From Cadophora sp. MPI-SDFR-AT-0126 (Eukaryota; Ascomycota; Leotiomycetes; Helotiales; Ploettnerulaceae), in NCBI GenBank assembly GCA_020747065.1, contig JAGMVK010000001.1, positions 2,542,001 to 2,606,000 on the forward strand: DNA of 64,000 nt. Reading direction: 5' to 3'. Both the position numbers and the translations under genes were made by a program. Shown here in pieces: positions 12,220 to 22,342 of the stretch. How positions within the stretch are numbered: position 1 is the stretch's first letter; the number at the start of each line of letters is the position of its first letter. The notes under the pieces are model-generated. The model saw nothing but the letters and a program-made list of their open reading frames with translations, was not told where the DNA came from and did not search any database.

Positions 12220-13992
12220 ATGTCTTCGAAAATGTATGTAGACACTGCAAATTGTCACATCCCTTTCCAAGCGCCCGCGAATACTGTCGTGCAGTTGAAT
12301 CAATGGAAGTTGAGCTGACTCTTTCCAGTCTTGTCCTTGGGGATGTCTATGGCCAATTACAATCCGTGTTCACCAAAGTCTCTACTCTACACGCCAAGAA
12401 CAATTTTTCACTCGCGATTGTTGCTGGAAACCTATTTGCGGAGGACGATACTGCTGTTGAGGACCTTCTGGAGGGCAAAATCAGTATTCCACTTCCAACC
12501 TACTTCACCGTTGGCACCACTGCTCTTCCGCAACGAATTATAGACAAAATTGAGAAAGATGAGGAGGTATGATGCTGACGACATCATATTTGCGCGATGA
12601 TAATCTGGCTGACTGGTGTTCTAGATCTGCGCAAACCTTCACTACCTAGGAAAGCGAAGTACGACCAAAACGTCAGAGGGAATCAAGATTGTCACATTGG
12701 GAGGCAAGCTGGATGAGACAGTTGTAGGCGGCCTGTCAAAGGAACAATATCTGCCATATCACACGGTCGGAGATGCCAAAGCTCTTCACGGCGCGAACTC
12801 GGCAGATATTCTGCTCACGACATGCTGGCCAACTTCCGTCAGATTGGGGTCCAAAGTTGTCGTTCCAGTCGGAGATGTTGCTCCACCAACAGGACTGGAA
12901 CACATCGCGGATCTTTGTGCCTCTCTCAAACCCCGTTATCATTTTTCAACCACTCCTACATTTTTCTACGAAAGAGAACCTTTTTTCTTCAACCCTACCC
13001 AAGACAACCCGGATTACAAACCGGTCACCCGTTTCATTTCTTTGGCAGCACATGGAAATGCCACCAAGCAAAAGTCAATCTATGCCTTTACACTCCAGGC
13101 GTCTCCCGACCCCTCGGCTGCTCTCCCTGCCGGGACAACTATCTCACCCTTCATTGCTAGGCCGAAGAAAAGAACTGCCCTCGAGCCCCAACCATATTCT
13201 CGATACGCCCCCCATGACAACGGATACCGTAACAAGCGTCGCCGGAATGAGCGAGGACCTCCCCCAGGACCTGAACAATGTTATTTCTGCCTCTCGAATC
13301 CGAATTTAGAGACTCACCTTATCTCGTCCATTGGCGATGATGCCTATCTCACCATTGCAAAAGGACCCCTCACCACTTCAACGACATATGCTGATATGGG
13401 CATTCACCATCCAGGCCATGCTCTCATTATCCCTCTCACCCACTCACAGACGCTGGCCCTAATCCCCAATGAAGATGGAGCGCGAGAGAAGACGTTTGCA
13501 GAAATGAATAGATTCAAGGAGTCAATGCAGTCGATGATTGCCAAGGACAGTGCAAACAAACTTGGTGCAGTCACGTACGAGATCAGCAAGATCAATGGTG
13601 TCCACACTCATTGGCAATTCATCCCTATACTCGCAGAGACCATTTCAAATGGCTTGGTCGAGGCCGGTTTCCGAGTTGAAGCCGAGAACTTGAAATACCC
13701 GTCATTTGAGGTTCGCGATCCAGGCATCGGTGAGAATGAGGGTGATTTCTTTCGAGTCTGGATATGGTCACCTCCGACTGATGATAATCCAAATGGCAGC
13801 ACAAAGTGCCTGACCCTCCCATTCGATGACACCTTCCGATTCTCGTTGCAGTTCGGTCGTATCGTCTTGGCGAAATTACTTGGGCTAGAGAACCGCATAC
13901 AGTGGAAGGACAACGTGCAGTCCGAGGAAGAAGAGAAGAAAGACATAGACGCTTTCAAGGCGGCGTACAAAGACTTTGATTTTACTCTGTAG
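12220..13992 (+). CDS. CWF19L1 / Drn1-type lariat debranching-associated protein (CwfJ family)
   Basis: Three exons (12220-12233, 12329-12566, 12625-13992) give 539 residues, the size of animal CWF19L1. The first exon is only 14 nt and encodes MSSK plus two bases. Splicing restores ILVLGDVYG, the start of the metallophosphoesterase-like N-terminal domain shared with the debranching enzyme Dbr1. A linker with basic clusters (KKRT, NKRRRNERG near residues 235-265) precedes the CwfJ C-terminal domains: the first begins at CYFCLSNP with a zinc-like C-x2-C and includes a HIT-like HHPGHALIIPLTHSQ segment; the second occupies the last 100 residues. Yeast Drn1 and fission yeast Cwf19-type proteins act with Dbr1 and late spliceosomes in intron lariat turnover, which is the expected nuclear role here. 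Confidence 0.92.
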
Positions 13993-15401
13993 CTCTTTCT
14001 ACATGGTTGAATAGGATCCAAAGGTTCTAGCGTGCTGGGATGGGAAGGATATTTGAGAGCGGCATTCTAGGCGTTTCTACATGATGGCGTTGAATGGATG
14101 GCGTATCGGTGACCTAGTGGATTTAATATGGCCGAAAAGCTATCCACAGGTGCTGTGGACATTACGGTTGCAGCAGATCGAATTGGAAGGTGTGCTTGAC
14201 TCATTGGCCATATAGTGGAGAGCCGGGCGACGAGCTCTACCAAACCATATATGCCACGCCTGACCTCGTGGCCGTTTGACTTGCTGAAGCTTGCGAGACT
14301 TCACAATAATTTAAAGATGAGAATAAATGCAAGGACCACAATACGATGATTTTACACTTGCTCCAATCTTTCTGCATTGTATCCCATGAATGAAAATTGA
14401 TTTGGGTATAGCATTCCCCAACTTCAAAAATCATGGTCATTACACCAACGCCGGCTAGTTAAATTGACAGCCATCAGAAGCATAGTGATGCGAGAATTGA
14501 GCAAGTCTTGCATCATATGATTACGGCACGTCGGAGTGCAAAGGTGCTCTTGATATAAGACACTTCAGTATCTCGAGAAAACGTTCATCGCACCTCCACA
14601 GTATTTGTTTACTTTTACGTTCTTGGCACAGCTAAGCGAAAAGCGGCTTTACGGTCGGAGCGCAGAGTAGACAGGATTTCACACGACAGAGAGCTACAAA
14701 TGGCATATAATCCCAGTCCCGATTTGATTGTCTCAATATTGTTAAGATCATTGTGACGGATCGTCATTCCAGTTTAGGCGGCTTTTCAGTTCTTCGTCTT
14801 GTTTGACGTTCATCGCTATGGTAATGCAATGATAGTTAATGGGAGGCTACAAGTGTGCTGTTTCCTCGTCGGGCAGCTTTCGAGGTGAATCAATTATGGC
14901 AAGAATGTTGAGCGCAATGTCTGTAATCTTGCACAGTGTGTTGCTCTCGATTTCTTGCTGTTGTTTGGCTAGTGAAAGCATGTAGTTTAGAAGAGTTTAT
15001 GTCCGGAAAGCACTTATAGTTCCGCCAACAATCACGAACACTCAAGACTGTTTTCATTGAATGAAGCAATACTATATTACCTCCCTTCATAACTCAGCGC
15101 TTGCATAACGGACCTGATATTCTATGAAGAGCATCAGCAAAACCATGCGAAATGCATAGACTAGCTCCCAAAACCCCCGCAGCTAGCAGATCCCCAAAAT
15201 CGAGTGGAAACAACGATTCAGAGTCCCAAACCATCATACCACAATATCTACCACCCCTATTATTCCATTTCCGCCAAGTAAGCATCAAAGTCCACCTATC
15301 CGGACTTCGCAGCATTCCAGCAATTCTCCCATTCATATCTGCGTCCCACATCCCAGCTAGTATTGGCGCGCGCCTTGTCATTCATCTTCTCTGCCGCTCT
15401 G
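13993..15401. other. gene-free stretch
   Basis: Only short unsupported frames are present on both strands. No RNA gene, repeat or recognisable relic was found. A 95-codon minus frame (15381-15094) directly follows the hypothetical gene at 15.4-15.9 kb and could be its decayed 3' part, but I could not connect the two by splicing. Confidence 0.4.
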
Positions 15402-15654
15402 CAGCTTAACATGGTTGTTTTGATTCAGGAGTTGTAACTTTTCCCCTCGCTTCTTCGGTTCCAGCTTCAGAAGTTGTTCGAGCAAACTTCCCTCTGAGTA
15501 TGCAACGCATGAACGAATTGCGCTGCCTCTTCTCGCTTAACAGCTTAACATGGTACTCTTGATTCAAGAGTCGGGGCTTTTCCTCTCGCTCCTCCGATTC
15601 CGACTCCAGAAGTTCTTCGAGCAGACGTCGCTCTGAGTGTGCTACGCGTGAACG
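15402..15654. repeat. tandem duplication, 139-bp period, within a coding frame
   Basis: About 114 bp beginning at 15402 is repeated beginning at 15541. Three anchors (CAGCTTAACATGG, GATTCA, CTCTGAGT) are all spaced by exactly 139 bp, so there is no net insertion or deletion between the copies. As 139 is not a multiple of three, the two copies are read in different frames in the minus-strand ORF 15966-15406. Confidence 0.85.
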
Positions 15655-15966
15655 GATCTCATCTTTATTCATGAAATGAGACAAGATACTAAAGATGAAA
15701 GGTACAAGTAACATGAGGACAGAGAATTTGACAAGATAACAGAGCGTAATGTTGTTGCTGTAGCTGATATATGGCGCACATTCCGGAGGCTTCGTTCCAG
15801 GCCACTTAAAGTCGTTTGGTGATGAAGTGAGGTAATGCCAGAATTTGCCGTATGTATGGATAATCGAGAAAGATCGTCGTCCAGTGAGGAGTAGTGCATC
15901 GGACGCCATTTCTGGTTTCGGGAAATTTGGGGCATGAAACGGAATTGAGAAAGTGATGATCAGCAC
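15406..15966 (-). CDS. hypothetical small single-pass membrane protein with duplicated, frame-shifted tail
   Basis: The frame encodes up to 186 residues; a Met about 20 codons in (MASDALLL) may be the true start. I do not recognise the family. It has one clear hydrophobic helix near residues 77-98 (core FSVLMLLVPFIFSIL) followed by a charged, Glu/Arg-rich helix-forming tail. The end of the gene is made of two copies of a 139-bp-period tandem repeat: the first copy is read as an acidic Glu/Ser/Leu helix, the second in another frame as a Thr/Ala/Gly-rich tail. This suggests the original C-terminus was altered by the duplication. Expression is unproven. Confidence 0.35.
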   Translation of the reverse strand: MLIITFSIPFHAPNFPKPEMASDALLLTGRRSFSIIHTYGKFWHYLTSSPNDFKWPGTKPPECAPYISYSNNITLCYLVKFSVLMLLVPFIFSILSHFMNKDEIRSRVAHSERRLLEELLESESEEREEKPRLLNQEYHVKLLSEKRQRNSFMRCILRGKFARTTSEAGTEEARGKVTTPESKQPC

Positions 15967-16658
15967 TCGAGGAGATGAGACAAGACGGTTGTGAGAATTG
16001 TTCGCCCGGGCAAAATATTATAGAAGGAGAGTGCAATGTGTGTAGCGCCGGTAAGTACTTATGGCGGGCTGGCGCGTTTCTACGTCATCTTCGACTCACT
16101 AAACCTTCTATCGCCCTGCCCCGAAAACTGCTACACTGTGCCTCGGGAACTTGACATGGGCTTACTAAATATAGGAAGGACTGGCGGGAAGGCGGCCGCT
16201 TACAGTTTTGTTGCACGTCGCAGAAATCCACCTTGAATGTCGAGATGCTAAGCGAATTGCTTCACTTTTCTTGATGGGGGAAAATGGGCATCGCTAGGGA
16301 ATCAGCTTATGCCAGTTCCACCCCCAAAGCCCCAAAAATACTCAAAGACATTGCAAAACACAAACGTTTTTATTTTGCGGGGAAATCAATGCTAATCTAA
16401 CCAAGTTTGGAGATGATGATATTCACCGATCTGATGGTTGAGCACAACCCTCCATAGCGTTCTTTTCTCAGGTGAATCCTGAATGAATCCATGCATAACC
16501 ATCTATCAGATCCAATATCGTCGTGCATCTCAGCTAGAAACGCAAAATTGATTCCACGAATCTCATCGCAATCTCCTCCACCTTCCACAAAGGCCAGAAA
16601 GAATTCATGCCAAAGCAACACTTCCCACCAGCCTTGTCAATCCTCCAATGCCAAGATC
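15967..16658. other. intergenic
   Basis: No gene is supported. The region holds the 5' flank of the 15.4-15.9 kb ORF and the 3' flank of the Myb-like gene. Confidence 0.5.
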
Positions 16659-18158
16659 CTAAACTTTGTTTCCATCTTCACCGTCATCCTCATCCTCGTC
16701 ATCAGGCTCCAATGGCTGCACGTTTCCTTGTAGGTTAAAGTTGTCCTTTTGGTACTTGATCATATTGTAGCAGTTGCTCTGATCATAAACCCGGCCAGTG
16801 TTCCACGAGGACTCCTTAGCACGGTGATTCATCTCTCTGGCAATCATAGTCCAAGTCCAAAGTCCACGTTTTCGACACTCCGAACGAGTTAAATCTTTGG
16901 TTTCAGAGATCCTACTAAATTTGTACACTTCGTGCAAAGCCTCTCTCTCAGCTGGCAACCAATGGTATGGGACTGGTTCGAGTGCAACATCTGGGCCTGG
17001 AGGTGGAGGGTTGATCGTATTTTGAATCGTACCGACGGGTGAACCGACTGTATCTCCAGGGATGAACTGAGTTCTCTGTACTGGAACACCAGGTGTTCTG
17101 TGGACAGGCTTACGACGATTGCTGGGTCGGGAAGTGGGGAGGCGAGTTGACTTGGTGAGCCAGGCTCCATAGCAGTTACCGCCTGTGTAGACTCTGCCGC
17201 TATCCCAACCATCTCTAGCAGCCACCTTATTCATCTTGTTTGCAATTGTGTCCCAGGTCCAGATTCTGTTGCGACCATTCATTCTGCCGTTGCTTGGCTC
17301 TTCCTTTCTCTTCTTCGCGAACCATTCTAGGGCTTCGAGCTCATGGTCTTCCCATCTCGTATTTAAGCGGGTTGGAGTTACATGCTCGTCAAATGATACT
17401 GGGCTTGCTGAGTACATTCCCTGTCTCTCTACAATGTGTGACGCGTTATTCGGATTCGCACCTGGAGTGCTGGGATTGGAGTGGATTGCGAATGAATGGA
17501 CTCGGTCGGTGTCCGCAGAGAAACCTGGGAATGTTTGATCTGCGGATTTCTCGACTTTGATGCTTGGTCTACTCTCGGGAGTATCTACTACTACAGGTGC
17601 AGATGACTTGGGGCCGATTGTAATGGTGTTCGCAGTCGGATCAAAGTGAACATCAACTGTGTGATCGATACCATGTTGGAATCTGATCTGAACTTCGTTC
17701 GGCGGCTTGCTCGGAGTAACTGGTGCATCACGAACTGAAGTAGGGGCTAGTGCTGGATTGGTAGCAAATGAAATGATCGGCTCGGCAGGAAAAGCATCCA
17801 CAGTCTCGCCGGTACCATGTTCTGGTCTGATTTGTAGCCCAATTCCGGTCATAGCATTATCTTCATCAACATCATCATCTCCAGCCTCGGACTTGACATT
17901 TTGTTGGTAGAGTTTGCGAGCCTGGATGGTCTGCCATGTCATTTGGAGAGCGCCACCGTCGTATTTTCTCTTGACTTGCCAATCATCTCTCTCAGCGGTC
18001 TGTTGCATCTTCTTGGCGATGTCAGACCATGTCCATTTTCGGTCTGTTTGTCGTACGTGCTCCCCACTTTGTGCTAAGCCTGCTTTGTACTGTTCTCTCT
18101 TCTTGACAAACCAGGCTAGAGCGTCAATCTCTTCCTGCTCCCAGCGTTGACCGGCCAT
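16659..18158 (-). CDS. protein with three Myb/SANT-like (trihelix-type) repeats, putative DNA-binding
   Basis: This is a single-exon gene of 499 codons starting at ATG 18158. Three diverged copies of one module occur at about residues 5-80, 268-336 and 399-470. Each follows the pattern W-x2-x-E-x3-AL-x2-(W/V), then WTW-x2-IA-x2-M, then W-x3-(R/K)-x-Y and, in copies 2 and 3, a closing NCY segment. The spacing of the tryptophans and the helices between them resemble Myb/SANT or trihelix folds, so DNA or chromatin binding is inferred. Long low-complexity linkers separate the copies and the C-terminus is an acidic Asp/Glu tract. I do not recognise a named orthologue. Flanks are gene-poor on both sides, so context gives no further hint. 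Confidence 0.75.
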   Translation of the reverse strand: MAGQRWEQEEIDALAWFVKKREQYKAGLAQSGEHVRQTDRKWTWSDIAKKMQQTAERDDWQVKRKYDGGALQMTWQTIQARKLYQQNVKSEAGDDDVDEDNAMTGIGLQIRPEHGTGETVDAFPAEPIISFATNPALAPTSVRDAPVTPSKPPNEVQIRFQHGIDHTVDVHFDPTANTITIGPKSSAPVVVDTPESRPSIKVEKSADQTFPGFSADTDRVHSFAIHSNPSTPGANPNNASHIVERQGMYSASPVSFDEHVTPTRLNTRWEDHELEALEWFAKKRKEEPSNGRMNGRNRIWTWDTIANKMNKVAARDGWDSGRVYTGGNCYGAWLTKSTRLPTSRPSNRRKPVHRTPGVPVQRTQFIPGDTVGSPVGTIQNTINPPPPGPDVALEPVPYHWLPAEREALHEVYKFSRISETKDLTRSECRKRGLWTWTMIAREMNHRAKESSWNTGRVYDQSNCYNMIKYQKDNFNLQGNVQPLEPDDEDEDDGEDGNKV

Positions 18159-20055
18159 GCTTGAACAAAATCAAGCTTATCTGAGGCAGGTGGATCTCGC
18201 TCGATGATTAACGCTCAAAGATACTCTAGTCTGGTTCAGATTCGCACGTGCTGCAAAAATGCAGTGTGAAAGGAGGGAACAAATTGAGGCTTGCTAAGGC
18301 CAAGCTTTGATAGGTGAGTCTTTGTTCTTCTATCCTTTGAAGGGGATAGGATAAAGTTATTATTGAAGATTCAGCTTGGCTCGCAAATTGTGACACTGAA
18401 GCTCGAGGAAGTAAAGTGCGTGGAATCTTTTCGAGTCCAATTTCGAGGCCGAATATCTCGAAAAAGCTTCCAGGATGTTTTCGAGGTAGATAGCGACAAT
18501 TAATCGAGGACGCCAAGAAGCTCCTGTTATCTTCGCGGCGTCAAGCTCAAGGTCGCTGGTATATCTCGCTAGGCTCGCCGGTCCTCTTTCGGTATCGCTC
18601 GTCCCTGTTGTGATGTCGTTCGTCCTTTTTGAGATGTCGTATGTCCGCTCGAGCCTATGAGCCCCAAGAGATTTGTCGCATTGGAAGAACTTGGCTTGAT
18701 GTAATTGATAGATGGGATTATTTTATGCTTTAGTCCCGATAAGTAGTTGGAGGGTGAAGGTATGACTCGAAGAGGATCTCCTGATAGCTTGGTGTCTCTG
18801 CTGGTATGTATGTTTATCGAGTGGTCCTTCAGTTGTTGGCTCGTTTGCGAGCTTGTGCTGAAAAGGAAAGATCTGCGGGAAGATGGAGATTACCAAAAAA
18901 TGTTGGTAGAAAGAAGATGTCAAGGCTTTGAAGTAGAATATGTGATTCACAGGGCTTGGAATTTGCATAAGTAGACGCTCGCTCAAAATGGTGAATGTAA
19001 GCCGCACTTAATACAGTTGACCCTCTGACAGCTACCACGGCTTGAACTTCATGCCTCTGTACGTGAAGAGTTCTAATGCGATTGTTGATAGCTGAGGGAT
19101 GAATTTAAAGTAGAGTTGAGCAGCTATGGGCTTTTCGCATCCAGATCTGAGAGGTCTTTGTAAAGCTTGAATAGCCACGTGCAGTATTGTCAGAAGTTGA
19201 CTCTGGCGTAGTGCTAAAATCCTCCTCGCCGTGCAATCCGTAAATAAATACATGATCAGACACATCCATTCATCGTGAGATCAATCACTGTTAATTGTCT
19301 TGAGACTAGTTTTATTCACCATTGGCCTCTAAGTTTCGAGGTAGATAATAGGTGCAGCTCCCCACTGTTTGAAGAGCTTGGAGCACCGCGTTTTCCAAGC
19401 TTCTGAAGGTTCTATACTTTTATCTCTAATTTTGTAGATCTGGAGTGGTGCAAAGAAATAAATCACCTTACTTACATAAGTCTTGTCATGATCCGGCACA
19501 GGCACAGGAGAACTCGAAGTTGAAAGTGGATCGTAAACAATCAACCCCACATTTAAGCGACCCGTGGTTCCGCATCAGCATGGCCACATATGTGTTTTTA
19601 ATCAAGCCTCTTTACCGCACGCTTCGTGTCCTATGTTCGAAGTTCAATAGCGATCGGTCATTAGAGACAGGATTCTGACTTATAATCATCTGTACTCAAG
19701 GCTAGAGGTATTGCCCGAATGTTACCGTCAAAGACCTGTTCCATCCAAGCAGGCATGCAATACTTCGTATGCCTCTTCAAGAAGGTTTTGATTACTAGCC
19801 CTGTCTGTCAGCGACCCCAGATCTCTGCAGAGTAAATCTCGGGTTGGTTCAGGGACTCTTCATGACCCAAATTTTGCTTCTTCTGAGGGTCTAGGATAAA
19901 AACACCCAAAATGGACACCGACGGGAGCCGAGCCAATCACAAACAGGGGAGCTGGAGGTGCATTCAGCCTCACCAACAACAGCAGACACCTCAACATTTT
20001 GCATTTTTGATCAGGTACCGTACTGCAGTCTAATTCAACTAAGTTCGTTTCGAAA
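18159..20055. other. gene-free stretch
   Basis: Apart from a short three-copy repeat at 18591-18653 this region has only scattered short frames on both strands that I cannot support as genes. It includes the 5' flank of the Myb-like gene. Confidence 0.4.
18591..18653. repeat. three imperfect 21-nt direct repeats
   Basis: Three adjacent 21-nt units share the core GAT(G)TCG-TCGTCC, beginning at 18591, 18612 and 18633. They lie about 430 bp upstream of the Myb-like start codon, which is compatible with a regulatory array but also with plain tandem slippage. Confidence 0.6.
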
Positions 20056-20562
20056 ATGTCCGATTCAGCTTCGAACGAAAGTCCCGCAATGGCCAATAAA
20101 GGACCAGCAGTAAATAGCACGGCTATGCATCCAGACATGGGCTTCGAGCTCTCTATCATGGAATTTGATTTGCAGGGACTTGGAGAGAATCATACCATAT
20201 CACGAACGTCTATCGATGATTTCTTGGCGGAGACTGGGTGATATACAACGTTAGGGTCCCTCGACCTGCTTCGATGGTACCACATTCCAGCGAACAACTC
20301 AGTATGGATTGAAACCCTGATTAGAAAGATCTACGCATATTCTTCTCGAGAGCGCATATTGAAGTCCGATGAGATTTTGAGACAAGAGCCGTTCCAAGGG
20401 CATACTTATGCTGGTTTGGATCTAAGGCTACACGCTCGATCGCTTCGACCTTCATACCGCCAGTTCGTTGTTGAGGGGCGAGATGCTGAAGCTCCGTCTT
20501 CTATGTATGGAATCTTTATGCCCTATCTGCATGTAAGAGCTGTCTTTCGGAGGATATTCTAG
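20056..20562 (+). pseudogene. truncated CorA-like (fungal ankyrin/CorA-type) gene fragment with in-frame stop
   Basis: A single frame runs from ATG 20056 to 20562 and is interrupted only by TGA at 20239-20241. After the stop it encodes LLRWYHIPANNSVW, later HARSLRPS and then FMPYLH, the landmarks I know from a large family of fungal proteins with a CorA-like membrane domain, often found with ankyrin repeats. In that family the MPYLH block is followed by several hundred residues including the membrane helices; here the frame ends a few codons later. The fragment therefore has a premature stop inside and lacks its C-terminal part. A 52-nt GTGATA...CCAG intron could remove the stop, but would also delete the conserved RWYHIP block. 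Confidence 0.7.
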
Positions 20563-22342
20563 TCTGTGTCAAGCTATAGGAAGGTTATTGCTGTATTCAG
20601 GCAGTGTGTAGACCCATGGTTGATGTGTACTAGACTCTGTTGGAGGAATTTGTCTTTGTTTTGAGTCGCTAAGATGAGACATTTCGCCAAAGACGAATGC
20701 TGTGCTCCGGGTTGTTAGGAGCTTGCAATTGGATTCATTAGAAGAGCATAGGACACGGGTTTTTACTACTTATTAGCGATCGAAAGGGTGGATTTTCCCG
20801 CCAAAACTGCTGTCAGCATAGCTTCAAGGTGGTTGTTCACGTGACGGTGAAAATGATCTCGTGACCATGAAAAGGAAAGAAGTCCTTCTATTCTTCCATC
20901 CATGTTTCGAAAAGAGATCAAAAGGACAGTATTGTATTTCTGCCAAAGGCTTGTCATGCTTCTAGAACTATTTTCGCGAACTTTATTGAGCTTCCACGAC
21001 CGGAAGAGCGCAAAACTTTTCTGCCTCGTACCTCAGCAGCCAACCAAACTGACTGTTATTCCGCGGCTCTTCGGCTCACCCCGCTTGGCAGTATAGTATC
21101 GGTCCGCAATTAATAGGTAATAATAAGACGATTACCTGAAAATTTCATTTTTTGCCAATTTATCTCTTGCCGTTTAAAAGTCTTCTTGATCCACAGTTGG
21201 GGCGAACCAGAAGTTGGCATTCTCGCAAGTAAGTTTCGTTTGCCTGCCATGCCTTCGTCGGCTACTGGTATCCGGCAAGCGAGGATTATAATGTATATGA
21301 AGGTTGAACGAGGATGCGAAGTCCACAAAGTGCTCTAGGCGATGATTTCTGTTCGTCATAAGGCCTCTGAAAAGATCTTACTTTACATACAGTACCAAGC
21401 TTCTAGCATAATAAATACCAAGATCTCGGCGTTCCTGGGTCTTACAAACCGACGACATGTCTACTAACCAAGGAACCGGGATCGAAGGCTTTTAAATGCC
21501 AAGCCACTTGCTGACACCCTATCTCCACACAATGCCGCTCCAATGACCTCACTTGCGCCTCTCATGCAGCAAGATCAACATCCCTCTTACCAGATACAAA
21601 TACGATTTACACAATCGCGCCATCTTTTCTCCTTTCCGCCCAGAGACTCGAAGATGTTTGGTCGGATCCAACACGATGGATGTCAGCTCTTGGCAAACTT
21701 ACGGCACGAGCAAAATCTAAAGGCGGTTGGCTTGCCTGAAAACGGCATAGAGGCAGGAGGAGGGAATGTCAGGTGAGGCTTCTAGGACTTCACGGATTGC
21801 TTTACCTTTACCTTGTACGTACTTAAGATTCTAGTTTCCCCTTTGTGTGGAGGGTTTGGAGATGATGCCTTAAGTTCCATATTCCGAGTTTCCTCCTCCG
21901 TTTGTTTTGTATCTCTGTGTTTTTGCTGAGATAGGAAGTGGCGACCACATGTACGACATTGCACGGCACATTACAGCAATTGACTTTGTTTTCCCAGATA
22001 CCAGCCTACTCAACCACTTCCTGCGTGCTCGGTGTGTGTGATCATTCTTTGAATTGCATTGCCTGTCGAAGTCCCTCGTGTCGATATCGAAAGTCAGCCT
22101 CCAGCAGCATCAACCACCATAGCAGCATGCCAATCTACCCTGTTCGGCCCAATTGATAACCGGAACCAGCAAAAAGTATTCTATCCAACCAAAGCAACAG
22201 CTTGCCATAGCAGTTTGCCCAAGCATCAACAACAATATCGAAATCTGCAACTCTAAAGCACCGTGACATTGCCTTATTGCGAATTCTTCTAAGCACCAGA
22301 TCTACACTCGATTGAAAGCCACAGCAATCCACAACCGCAACA
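20563..22342. other. gene-free stretch upstream of the MFS transporter
   Basis: No supported gene, RNA or repeat. The first part may contain unrecognisable decay of the CorA-like pseudogene, and the last few hundred bases are the promoter and leader of the transporter. Confidence 0.4.

Noticed and set aside
15094..15381. Minus-strand frame of 95 codons after the duplicated small gene
   Set aside because: No motif and no splice path linking it to the gene upstream; probably chance.
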